This document shows positions 1 through 8,611 of a stretch of DNA of 10,661 nt, one piece after another. Both the position numbers and the translations under genes were made by a program. Source of the DNA: Coriobacteriia bacterium (GTDB lineage: Bacteria; Actinomycetota; Coriobacteriia; Anaerosomatales; Anaerosomataceae); NCBI GenBank assembly GCA_016938395.1, contig JAFGUS010000166.1, forward strand, positions 1 to 10,661, given 5' to 3'. Below the pieces are notes generated by a model. The model saw only the letters and a program-made list of their open reading frames with translations. It did no database searches and was not told the DNA's origin. Position 1 is the stretch's first letter. Each line of letters opens with the position of its first letter.

Positions 1-3000
1 GTGTACCACGTCCACCCGCCGCGGCCCACGTGCGCCTCGGCGGCGTAGACGTCCGCCGCGATCGCGTAGGGCTCCACCTTGTACCGTGCAACGGCGGCAG
101 GGTCGAGGGCGTGATTGACCGGGTTGATGAGGTCGAGGAGCGAGACGGCCTCATCACCGTCTCCGAGACGCGCGTAGGCCAGTGCTACCCAGATCGCCGC
201 GTGCGTGTACTGGCCACCGTTCTCGCGGACGCCAGGCACGTAGCCTTTGATGTAACCGGGATCGTGCTCCATGTGGTCGAACGGCGGGGTGAGGAGCTTG
301 ATCAGGCCGTCCTCCCAGCGAACGAGCTGCCCCTCGGCCGACTCCATCGCGCGCCGCGCGCGCTCCGGATCGCCCTGGCCGGACAGGACGGACCATGCCT
401 GTGCGATCGCGTCGATGCGGCACTCCTCCGACGATGCGCTGCCGAGCGGCGTGCCGTCGTCGAAGAACGCGCGCAGGTACCACGCGCCATCCCACGCGCT
501 GCGGTCCACCGCCGCGACGAGCTCGGAGGCGCGGCGTATGAGGTCGCCGGCGCGGTCCTCGTCGCCGCGGACTCCACACACCTCGGCGAACGAGCGCATG
601 ACCACGTCGAGGAACCACGCCATCCAGACGCTCTCGCCCGAGCCGCCGATGCCGACCCGGTTCATGCCGTCGTTCCAGTCGCCTCCGCCCATGAGCGGCA
701 GGCCGTGGGGCCCGAGGGGTGCCAAGTCGAGCGCGGCAATACAGTGGTCGTAGACGGTAGCCACGCGCAGCGACGGGCTCGGGTGCAGGTAGAGATCCTC
801 GCGATCGTCGGGGATGGGCGGACCCTCGAGGTACGGGGTCTCGACGTCGAGCACCGAGTGGTCACCGGTGGCGCGGACGTACTCGGCCACCACGAAGGGC
901 AGCCAGTGGCGGTCGTCGGAGAAGCGCGTGCGGACGCCTCGGCCCGATACCGGCTGCCACCAGTGCAGCACGTCGCCCTCGGGGAACTGCCTGCGCGAGG
1001 CTTCGATGATGTGCTCGCGCACAAGATCGGGGCGGATGTCGATGAGCGCCAGGCAGTCCTGGAGCTGATCGCGGAAGCCGAAGGCGCCGGAGGACTGGTA
1101 CGTGGCGGTGCGGCCCCAGAACCGGCAGGCGAGTGACTGGTAGAGGGCCGGGCCGTTGATCATCGCGTCGAGGGCCGCGTCAGGTGTGGCGACCCGGACC
1201 GTGCCGAGCGTATCCTGCCAGAACGTGCGGACTGCGTCGAACTCCGCACCTACGGCCCCCGGGGCGCGCAGGCGGGAGACGAGTTCGTGCGCGCGTTCCA
1301 CGGTCTCGGTCTGACCCAGCAGGAACACCATCTCGGCCGTCTGGCCCGGCGCGAGTTCGACGGTCCGCATCAGCGCTCCGCAGTTGTCGTGGAAGCGACC
1401 GGTCTGCCCTCCGAGTCCCTGTCGACCCATCGCGGCCGGAGCGAGCGGGGCGCCGTTGCGCCCGATGAACTCCGTGCGACTGGCGGTGTACGAGTGCAGC
1501 TCGCCGTCGGTTGCGAGGAATGCAGGACGCCCCGGGAAGTCCGGGTTGAACCAACTGTGTGCCATCAGCATGGACGCGTCCTCGTCAAACCACGTGACGA
1601 CGCGCTGCTGGGCCTTGCTCCGCGAGTCGCCGAGGCTCCACTCGACGAAATGGGTGACGGAGAGCCGGCGCGCCCGGGTGGTGGTGTTCGTGAGCCTAAG
1701 GCGCGCGATCCGCACCGGGTCGGCCGACGCAACGAAGACATCGAGCTCGTGTGCGATGCCGTGTCCCGTATGTGTGAAGTTGGAGTAGCCGCGACCGTGG
1801 CGCACCACGTAGGTGCCGCTGTCACGCACCGGTAGCGGTGTTGGACTCCAGAACTCGCCCGTCTCCTCGTCTCTCACGTACAGACACTCCCCCGTTCCGT
1901 CCGAGACGGGGTCGTTGTTCCACGTAGTGATGCGGTTCTCGTGGCTGTTCTCGGCCCACGTGCAGCCGATGCCCGCTTCGGAAACGAGTGTCCCGAAGCG
2001 CTGTGTGGCGATGACGTTCACCCACGGCGCCGGTGTCGCGCGGTCGTCCTCGAGGACGATCACGTACTCGTCCCGCTCCAGGTCCCACCCGCCGGTGCCG
2101 TTGTCGAAGGCGAGAGCCGGGCGCTCGAGCGTGACCGGTGCATACGGCTCGGCCTCGGTAGTGCCGATGAACTCCGTCGGCAGCTCCGGGTACCGCGCAC
2201 GCTGGTTGAGTTGCAGCGCCACCGGTCCGCCGTCGCCGGTGAGCACGGCCCGGGCCATGCTCTCGAGCAGATTGAGTACGTCGGGCTGGATGTGGTCCGC
2301 GGTCCTCAAATGCACGCCGCCGGGCCGGTCCGCCAGCTGCAGCGCGTGGCCGGTGCGTAGCAGCATGCGCAGACGGCCGTCGAGCTCGGAGGAGTAGGTG
2401 CTCGGCATCGTGTTCAGAACCACAAGGTCGCAGACGAAGCCCTTGCTGCGCCAGTACTGGTGGGCGAGCAACATCCGTCGCACGAGCGGCGCCTCCTCGA
2501 GGCGCTCGATCTTCACGAGCAGGATGGGGTCATCACCCGAGATGCCGATCTGCCAGAGGCCGGAGGCGGGGAGCCGGTTCTCCACCTCGGTGTGCACCTT
2601 GAGGCGGGAGTGCGGGTCGGTGAGCAGGAGGCGCGAGGCGAGCCGTAGGAAGGTCACCGACTCCTCGGGCGTGATGCCGAGGTCGCGGAGCTCTATCTGG
2701 CCCGTGGACCAGGCCAGGTCGGCTGCCCGCTGCGCGTTGGTGAGGTCGTGGTACTTCTCAGCGAGGTCCACCACACGCTGCCGTGAGTCGGCAGCTCCCG
2801 TGACGAAGGCGAGGCGAGCGGTCTCGCCCGGGGCGATCACGAGCGGCTGGCGGATCGCGCAGATCGGGTCGAGTACGGCCCCGACGCTGCCGGTGAGCCG
2901 GCCGTCGCCCCAGATGGCGTCGGCGTTCACGGGCGTCCGGTGACGGCCGAGGAAGGCGGCGCGGTCGGTCTCGTACGACCACGCGCAGACCTCCGGGTCG

Positions 3001-6000
3001 TCACACGCGAGCAGATGAACGCCCCAGTATCGCGTCTCGTCGTCGGCCCTCGGCCGGCGCGTGAAAAGGAGTGCGCGGTACTCGTCGACGGCCTCGGTCT
3101 CCACGAACAGGTTGCTGTACGCCTTGTGCGCGTGGTCGGCGCCGTGCGGTGCGAGCGTGACCTCGAGATACGAGGTGACCTCGAGCGTGAGGGCGTCCCG
3201 CCGGTGGTTGGTGATGGTCACGCGGCGCACCTCGACATCGTCTTCAGGGGAGACGATGACCTCCGTATGGGTCTCGACGTCCGCATCGAAGCGGCGGAAG
3301 TCCGCCTTGTCGGCCGAGAAGGTGACGTGGTAGTCGTCCGGCGTGGCGAGCGAAGGCTGGAACGCGGCCGACCACACGTGCCCGCTCTCCACGTCCTTCA
3401 GGTAAACGAAGCTGCCCCAGCAGTCCCGTGTGAGGTCTTCGCGGTAGCGCGTGACGGTGCGGTCGCGCCAGCGGCTGTACCCGCCACCGCTGTTTGTGAC
3501 CATCACCGAGTACGAACCGTTGGAGAGGAAGTGCGTTGCCGGCACGGGCGTGTCAGCGAGCGGGTACGCGCGCGTGACCGGTGGCGGTACCTCGCGCACC
3601 GAGCGGACGAACTCGACCTCTTCCACCCGTGGTTGCGCGAGCTGGATGCGCCGCGGCACGCGCTCCTGCAACAGCAGCTCGGCCGAGGCGACGAGCGGAT
3701 CGGCGTGGAAACGCTCCTGCATACGGAAGTCCGTGAGCATGTTGCCGAGCGAGACGAGACTCATGCCCTGATGGTGCGCCATGTAGGCTTTCACTACCGC
3801 GCGCTCACGGCCTGCGGGCACGCGCCCGGGCGTGTAGTCGATCGCCTCGTAGTAGCCGTACCGGCCCTCGGCGCCCTGCTTGGTAAGCGCGGCGAGGTTG
3901 TCCAGCGACTCACGCGGCGCCACCATCAGCGCGAGCACCGTCGCATACGGCGCGATGACGACGTCGTCCGAGAGGCCGCGCTTCAGCCCGAGGCCGGGTA
4001 CACCGAACGCCTGGTACTGGTAGGTGAGCTCGACGTCCTTGGCGTTGAAGGCTGACTCGGACACGCCCCACGGTACGCCGCGCTGCCGACCGTACTGCAT
4101 CTGTCTGCGCACGACGTTCGTGTACGTGCGCGACAGCAGCGTGCCGGGCCAGCTGCGCATGACGAGGAGCGGCATCAGATACTCGAACATGCTGGCACTC
4201 CAGCTGACGAGAGCGGGACCGCTCTCGGTGCGAGTGATCGCTCGGCCGAGCCGGAACCAGTGCTCCTGCGGCACCTCGCCCTTGGCGACGGCGAGGAAAC
4301 TCGCAAGGCGGCACTCGCTGGCGAGCATGTCGTAATAGGAGTCGTCGAGTCGTCCTTCGGCGGTGTTGAACCCGATCGAGAAGAGCATGCGGCTCGAGTC
4401 GAAGAGCATGGCGAAGTCGGTGTGCTCCCACATCTCGCGCGCGATGTCGGCAGCGAGCCTGAGCTCCGCGAGCAGCGCGCCCGAGTGCGCACGTCCGGCG
4501 CGGATGCCCTCGGCGAGACGGGCTGCCCAGGCTGCGTCAGGCCCTTCGCCCGCGGCCAGGGTGTCGAGCGCCCCGAGCGCCCCCTCGAGGCCCTCGGCAA
4601 GCCCGACGAGACTCGGAACGTGCATGAGGAGTGGCGCGAGGGCGGGATCGGGCTCTCCCTCATGTGATCCGGCCGTGCTGAATATCTCACGGGCCCACGG
4701 GGCGTGTGTCTCGATGATGTCCCTGACCGCCGCCACGGCGTCGGACACCACGACCACCGAGGTGCACGCCGCCTCGAGCGGCCCGTTGCCATCGCACTCG
4801 CCCATGGGGAGCCGGCGTGCGAGGCCGTCGGTGAGCGCGGCGAGCGCCTCGATCGTGGCGAGCCACTCGCCGAGGTTGCCCGGAGGAGTGTCGAGGCGCA
4901 CGCGCCGGACTACCTCCTCCAACGCGGTGCGCACGTCGGTCAGCGCTGCGGGATCGAGCCCGGCCGCGCGCGCGTGCTGCAGGTCGTCGAGCGCGAGACG
5001 TGCCGTGTCCGCGATACCGGCGAGCGTCTCGGGTGCCAGCAGCGGTCGCTCGGAGATCTCGAGCAGCGCGACACGCAGCGTGAGCAGATGGCCCGCGAGG
5101 TTGCCGGAGTCGACGGTCGAGACGTACGTGGGGCGCAAAGGTTGCAGGGTGAGCGTGTCGTACCAGTTGTAGAAGTGACCGCGGAATCGCTCCATGCCCG
5201 CCATGGTGTTGAGCGTGCGGGACACCCGTTCCACGAGGCCGGCGATCTCGAGGTAGCCCAGGTCGTACGCCGTGACGTACGAGATGAGCTGGAGGCCCAT
5301 GTTGGTGGGAGACGTGCGGTGTGCGACCTCGCCCTTCGGGTCTTCCTGGTAGTTGTCCGGTGCAAGGTGGTGGTCCTCGGGTGTGACGAAGCTGTCGAAG
5401 AAGCGCCACGTCTTGCGTGCGACGCGTCGCATCGTGGCGATGTCGTCCTCGGTGATCCCGGTAGCGGGCGGCTCGATGGGGCGACTGGCCCTCCAGGCGG
5501 CCACCGGCGCAGTGAGCCACACGAGAAGCAGCGGTCCCGCGGCCGGAAGCGACGCGATGCCACCGGATCCGAGTGCGATCACGGGTGGCGCGAGCGCAAC
5601 GATGGCGCTCGCAGGCCACATCTTCCGGACGAAGGCAGCGAGTGCCGTGGTGCCCAGTCGGCGCTCGGCCTCGGCAGCCGTCTCCCATTCCAGCAGGCCC
5701 TTGCGGCTCACGGTCATCCGCCAGAGCGCGCGCACGAGCGCGTCGGTCATCAGGAACGCCTGGTGGGGGAGCACGGCGAGGTTGAAGAGGTTGCGCAGCA
5801 CGTCCCGCCTGAGGTCCGAGACGAACGTGACCGTATCGCTGCGCGTGTCCGCCGGCGGTCGTCGGAAGAGCAGGGAGTCGAGTAGGCCGAAGTAGAGCGG
5901 GAACAGCACGATGGCGGCAACGACGCCGAGCCACGTCCAGCCGGGCGCGGGCAGGAGAGCGAACCCGACGATGGCGAAGAGCATGGTCACCGGTGCGGAG

Positions 6001-8447
6001 AGCGTCCGCCTCAGATTGTCGACGATCTTCCAGCGATGAAGGTGGGTGAGCGGGGTCGGCTCGTAACCACCGGGAGCCGGCACCCGGGGGAACAACCAGG
6101 GCAGCGTCTGCCAGTCACCGCGGACCCACCGATGGAGGCGCGCGCAGTGTGAGATGTAGCTCGCCGGCTGGTCGTCGAGCACCTCCACGTCAGAGGCGAG
6201 CGCGGTGCGCAGGTAGCTTCCCTCAAGAAGGTCGTGCGAAAGGAGCGTGTTCTCAGGGAACCGCTCACCGATAGACGCATTGAAGATGTCGACCTCGAAG
6301 ATGCCCTTGCCGGTGAACGACCCCTCCCCGAAGACGTCCTGGTACGTGTCGGAGACAGCGCCGGCGTACGGGTCGATACCGGTGACACCCGAGAACAGCC
6401 ACGCGAACAGACTCGCCTCGGATCCATCGAGTGCCATCGACACCCGCGGTTGGACCAGGCCGTAGCCGCGCCGCACCGTGCGGGTCACCGGGTCGAGCTC
6501 GGCGCGGTTGAGCGGATGGGCGATCGTCGAGATGAGCTTCCGTGCGCCGTCTCGCGGCAGCACGGTGTCGGTGTCGAGCGTGATGACGAACGTGATGGAC
6601 GGGAAGGAGGCCGTGTCGCCCACAACCGCCTCGAACGACGTGTCGGTGGCCCCACGCAGGAGCCTGCAGAGCTCGGTGAGCGCCCCTCGCTTGCGCTCCC
6701 AGCCCATCCACGTCTGGTCGTACTCACTCCATCTGCGGCCCCTGACGAAGAGACTGAAGGGCTGGCTCCCGTGGCTGCCGTACCGCTCGTTGAGTTCGGC
6801 GACTCCGTTGCGGGCCGCCTCGATGACGGCGGCATCGCCTGGCGCATGCTGCGTCGAGGAACCCTTCACGTCGGCGAGCACGGCGAAGCGCACGTTGGGG
6901 TCGCTGTTGGCCAGGTAGCCGACCTCCATGTTGTCGATCACGTGCTGTGCGGCCGCCGGTGACGTGAGGAGGGCCGTGTATACGGCGAGCGTACGGTGAG
7001 CGGGCGCCACGGGCTGTCGGTAGTCGATCTTGGGCAGGGTGCGCGCCGGCCACAGCTTTCCGGCGATGCGGTTGACGAGCGTGAGCGCGACGTCCGAGAC
7101 CGGCACGACCGCCAGCACCGCGAGGACCACGGCGACCCATGTCGCGGCGGTCAGTGTGGCGGCGAGAATGCCGATCGCTACCGCAAGGCCAGCCGTGACC
7201 AGGCCGAACGAGCCCCAGTAGATGGGTCCGCGGGCAGACAGCGGTCCCCGGTACAGCCGCTCGCGGAACTGCCGGTGGTAGTCGACCGATGCCTCGAGTG
7301 CATATCGGCCACTACTGATCAGGTAGTGCCCCACGTGTCCGCGGAGCGCGTCCGCGGGGTCGTGTGTGAGCGACTCGAGCGCCGTGCTCACCGCGGCCTC
7401 TGCGACGGTGATCTCGTCGAGCGGGCAGCGCTTCGCAAGTCCTTCGATCGCGTGCCGGTAGCGGTCGCGGCTCGCGAAATCCATGCGGCCGTACACGCCC
7501 GCGGGATCCTCGCGCAGCACGGCTTCGACCAGGTTCGTGCGCTCGAAGAAGTCGCGCCATTCGAGAGAGCCGAGGAACCGGACGCTCGTGATCGCGTTTG
7601 CCACCGAGACCTGGTCCGTCGCCTGCCTCTGGTGTGTGGCCATCGTGAGCTGCTCGAGCGAGACATCGCGGCGGTCGAGCTCGGCGGCAAGCCAATCGGC
7701 CAGAGGGGCGAGCGCCGTGTCCTGTCCCGCCATGCGCTGCGACAGCCGCACGAGGAATGAGCCCGGAGCATCGGCGTGGACCCTGTCGAGTTCGGCCACC
7801 CTTTGCGCCATCGCCTCAGCGCCTGAGGTGGCAGCCTCGAGGAGACGGTCCGCGAACCGGTCGCCTCCCACCACCGACTGGTGTGCCTCGAGGACCCTGC
7901 GGGAAAGGCGGCGCAGATTCTCGATGAGCGTGATGCGCAGCATGATCGGGATGGCCCACACCTCGCCGATCGAGAGCGGCGAGGTATCCTGATAGGCCAT
8001 GACGAAGAGTTCCAGCTGGCGGCGGTCGATCCGCGAGTCCGTGTGTTCGACCAGTGTCAGTATCGCCTCGAACACGCGGGGATATCCCGCATACGGACCC
8101 GAGGTGAGTCGCGGCAGCTCGGCGCCGTAGCGCTCGGGCAGGTCGTCGGCCACCGTGCGGACCTGCTCCTCGATGAGGTAAAAGTTGTCGAGGAGCCACT
8201 CCGCGGCCGGCGACACGGGGATGTCGTCCCTGGTATCGGCTGCGAGCGTCTGGTAGACGGTGTCGAGCTGGCCCTTCGCAGTCTCAACGAGGCCGAGCAG
8301 GGGTGTGCGGCGCCGCGAGGCGCTCTGCTCCCACACCTGGATGCGTGCGAGCCGGCGCGCTTCGGCGGCGAGCCGGTCCGAGCCGAGAAGCTCCCCGCGC
8401 AGCGGGGCGTCGTCAGCAACAGACTGTGGCGATGTGGCGGGTTCCAT
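1..8447 (-). CDS. ndvB: Cyclic beta-1,2-glucan synthase (GT84-GH189-GH94), C-terminus off the window
   Basis: This is a single uninterrupted minus-strand frame of 2815 codons that runs off the left edge. It is the giant inner-membrane enzyme that polymerises UDP-glucose into beta-1,2-glucan and cyclises it (NdvB/ChvB/Cgs family). Domains in order: a helical N-terminal region; membrane helices around 405-457; a GT84 glucosyltransferase with DTD at 625-627 and an R-x-x-R-W-type RLHRW ending at W774; helices around 816-857 and 934-985; the glucoamylase-like cyclisation domain (GH189) around 1005-1590, with DDSYYDMLASE near 1370 and YMAHHQGMSL near 1555; beta-sandwich segments; and a GH94 catalytic domain with GDWNDGM (D2590, D2593), GVRENGGQYTHAA near 2740, YKVEPY near 2790 and GRGGWTWYT at the edge. 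Known homologues are about 2,850-2,900 residues, so only some 50-100 are missing. The ATG at 8447 has GGGGGAG 13 nt upstream. An in-frame GTG at 8513 lacks a ribosome site. No exporter gene (ndvA/chvA) is in view. Confidence 0.95.
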   Translation of the reverse strand, partial: MEPATSPQSVADDAPLRGELLGSDRLAAEARRLARIQVWEQSASRRRTPLLGLVETAKGQLDTVYQTLAADTRDDIPVSPAAEWLLDNFYLIEEQVRTVADDLPERYGAELPRLTSGPYAGYPRVFEAILTLVEHTDSRIDRRQLELFVMAYQDTSPLSIGEVWAIPIMLRITLIENLRRLSRRVLEAHQSVVGGDRFADRLLEAATSGAEAMAQRVAELDRVHADAPGSFLVRLSQRMAGQDTALAPLADWLAAELDRRDVSLEQLTMATHQRQATDQVSVANAITSVRFLGSLEWRDFFERTNLVEAVLREDPAGVYGRMDFASRDRYRHAIEGLAKRCPLDEITVAEAAVSTALESLTHDPADALRGHVGHYLISSGRYALEASVDYHRQFRERLYRGPLSARGPIYWGSFGLVTAGLAVAIGILAATLTAATWVAVVLAVLAVVPVSDVALTLVNRIAGKLWPARTLPKIDYRQPVAPAHRTLAVYTALLTSPAAAQHVIDNMEVGYLANSDPNVRFAVLADVKGSSTQHAPGDAAVIEAARNGVAELNERYGSHGSQPFSLFVRGRRWSEYDQTWMGWERKRGALTELCRLLRGATDTSFEAVVGDTASFPSITFVITLDTDTVLPRDGARKLISTIAHPLNRAELDPVTRTVRRGYGLVQPRVSMALDGSEASLFAWLFSGVTGIDPYAGAVSDTYQDVFGEGSFTGKGIFEVDIFNASIGERFPENTLLSHDLLEGSYLRTALASDVEVLDDQPASYISHCARLHRWVRGDWQTLPWLFPRVPAPGGYEPTPLTHLHRWKIVDNLRRTLSAPVTMLFAIVGFALLPAPGWTWLGVVAAIVLFPLYFGLLDSLLFRRPPADTRSDTVTFVSDLRRDVLRNLFNLAVLPHQAFLMTDALVRALWRMTVSRKGLLEWETAAEAERRLGTTALAAFVRKMWPASAIVALAPPVIALGSGGIASLPAAGPLLLVWLTAPVAAWRASRPIEPPATGITEDDIATMRRVARKTWRFFDSFVTPEDHHLAPDNYQEDPKGEVAHRTSPTNMGLQLISYVTAYDLGYLEIAGLVERVSRTLNTMAGMERFRGHFYNWYDTLTLQPLRPTYVSTVDSGNLAGHLLTLRVALLEISERPLLAPETLAGIADTARLALDDLQHARAAGLDPAALTDVRTALEEVVRRVRLDTPPGNLGEWLATIEALAALTDGLARRLPMGECDGNGPLEAACTSVVVVSDAVAAVRDIIETHAPWAREIFSTAGSHEGEPDPALAPLLMHVPSLVGLAEGLEGALGALDTLAAGEGPDAAWAARLAEGIRAGRAHSGALLAELRLAADIAREMWEHTDFAMLFDSSRMLFSIGFNTAEGRLDDSYYDMLASECRLASFLAVAKGEVPQEHWFRLGRAITRTESGPALVSWSASMFEYLMPLLVMRSWPGTLLSRTYTNVVRRQMQYGRQRGVPWGVSESAFNAKDVELTYQYQAFGVPGLGLKRGLSDDVVIAPYATVLALMVAPRESLDNLAALTKQGAEGRYGYYEAIDYTPGRVPAGRERAVVKAYMAHHQGMSLVSLGNMLTDFRMQERFHADPLVASAELLLQERVPRRIQLAQPRVEEVEFVRSVREVPPPVTRAYPLADTPVPATHFLSNGSYSVMVTNSGGGYSRWRDRTVTRYREDLTRDCWGSFVYLKDVESGHVWSAAFQPSLATPDDYHVTFSADKADFRRFDADVETHTEVIVSPEDDVEVRRVTITNHRRDALTLEVTSYLEVTLAPHGADHAHKAYSNLFVETEAVDEYRALLFTRRPRADDETRYWGVHLLACDDPEVCAWSYETDRAAFLGRHRTPVNADAIWGDGRLTGSVGAVLDPICAIRQPLVIAPGETARLAFVTGAADSRQRVVDLAEKYHDLTNAQRAADLAWSTGQIELRDLGITPEESVTFLRLASRLLLTDPHSRLKVHTEVENRLPASGLWQIGISGDDPILLVKIERLEEAPLVRRMLLAHQYWRSKGFVCDLVVLNTMPSTYSSELDGRLRMLLRTGHALQLADRPGGVHLRTADHIQPDVLNLLESMARAVLTGDGGPVALQLNQRARYPELPTEFIGTTEAEPYAPVTLERPALAFDNGTGGWDLERDEYVIVLEDDRATPAPWVNVIATQRFGTLVSEAGIGCTWAENSHENRITTWNNDPVSDGTGECLYVRDEETGEFWSPTPLPVRDSGTYVVRHGRGYSNFTHTGHGIAHELDVFVASADPVRIARLRLTNTTTRARRLSVTHFVEWSLGDSRSKAQQRVVTWFDEDASMLMAHSWFNPDFPGRPAFLATDGELHSYTASRTEFIGRNGAPLAPAAMGRQGLGGQTGRFHDNCGALMRTVELAPGQTAEMVFLLGQTETVERAHELVSRLRAPGAVGAEFDAVRTFWQDTLGTVRVATPDAALDAMINGPALYQSLACRFWGRTATYQSSGAFGFRDQLQDCLALIDIRPDLVREHIIEASRRQFPEGDVLHWWQPVSGRGVRTRFSDDRHWLPFVVAEYVRATGDHSVLDVETPYLEGPPIPDDREDLYLHPSPSLRVATVYDHCIAALDLAPLGPHGLPLMGGGDWNDGMNRVGIGGSGESVWMAWFLDVVMRSFAEVCGVRGDEDRAGDLIRRASELVAAVDRSAWDGAWYLRAFFDDGTPLGSASSEECRIDAIAQAWSVLSGQGDPERARRAMESAEGQLVRWEDGLIKLLTPPFDHMEHDPGYIKGYVPGVRENGGQYTHAAIWVALAYARLGDGDEAVSLLDLINPVNHALDPAAVARYKVEPYAIAADVYAAEAHVGRGGWTWY

Positions 8448-8500
8448 GCCCTGGTCCCTGCTCCCCCGTGGTACGGATCGTGCACGGTGATCAGACGCCC

Positions 8501-8519
8501 CATATTGTGACACGTTATG
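8501..8519. promoter_or_regulatory. Imperfect palindrome upstream of the glucan synthase
   Basis: CATA-tt-GTG-A-CAC-gt-TATG is a 19-bp interrupted palindrome centred on A8510, with 7 of 9 positions pairing. It lies about 55-70 bp upstream of the glucan synthase start, where an operator for that gene could sit. It overlaps AT-rich sequence that could serve as a minus-strand -10 (CACAAT), but I see no convincing -35. I cannot assign a regulator family, and chance symmetry is possible. Confidence 0.25.
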
Positions 8520-8550
8520 CATACGCCGCAGAGCGGGTACGGCATGCCGC

Positions 8551-8580
8551 TTGCAGAAGCCATACCCCTTGGGGTATCAA
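8551..8580 (+). promoter_or_regulatory. Candidate promoter of the thioredoxin selenoprotein gene
   Basis: TTGCAG (8551-8556) is followed after 18 bp by TATCAA (8575-8580). These are weak matches to sigma-70-type -35 and -10 boxes. Transcription would begin near 8587, giving a leader of about 25 nt that carries GGAGGTG (8603-8609) before the ATG at 8612. The 16-bp palindrome at 8562-8577 fills the spacer and enters the -10, the usual place for a repressor site. Confidence 0.45.
8562..8577. promoter_or_regulatory. CsoR/CstR/RcnR-family-type operator
   Basis: ATACCCC-TT-GGGGTAT is a perfect inverted repeat with 7-bp arms and a 2-bp centre. The CsoR/RcnR/CstR/FrmR repressors are all-alpha tetramers that sense copper, nickel/cobalt, persulfides or formaldehyde. 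They recognise this architecture: G/C tracts flanked by ATA(C)/GTAT ends. The site overlaps the candidate spacer and -10 of the thioredoxin promoter and ends 34 bp before the start codon, so it most likely represses that gene. No gene for the repressor itself is in the window. The symmetry is seen directly; the family assignment rests on motif resemblance. Confidence 0.6.
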
Positions 8581-8611
8581 TGTCCGAGAGATCCCGCACA
8601 GCGGAGGTGCC

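Noticed and set aside
30..1136. Long plus-strand frames across 1-8400, such as 30-1136, 2940-4055 and 4704-5885
   Set aside because: They are frames opposite the glucan synthase, caused by high GC. Their translations are rich in R, A, V and H with no domain signature, while the minus-strand frame matches a known family throughout.
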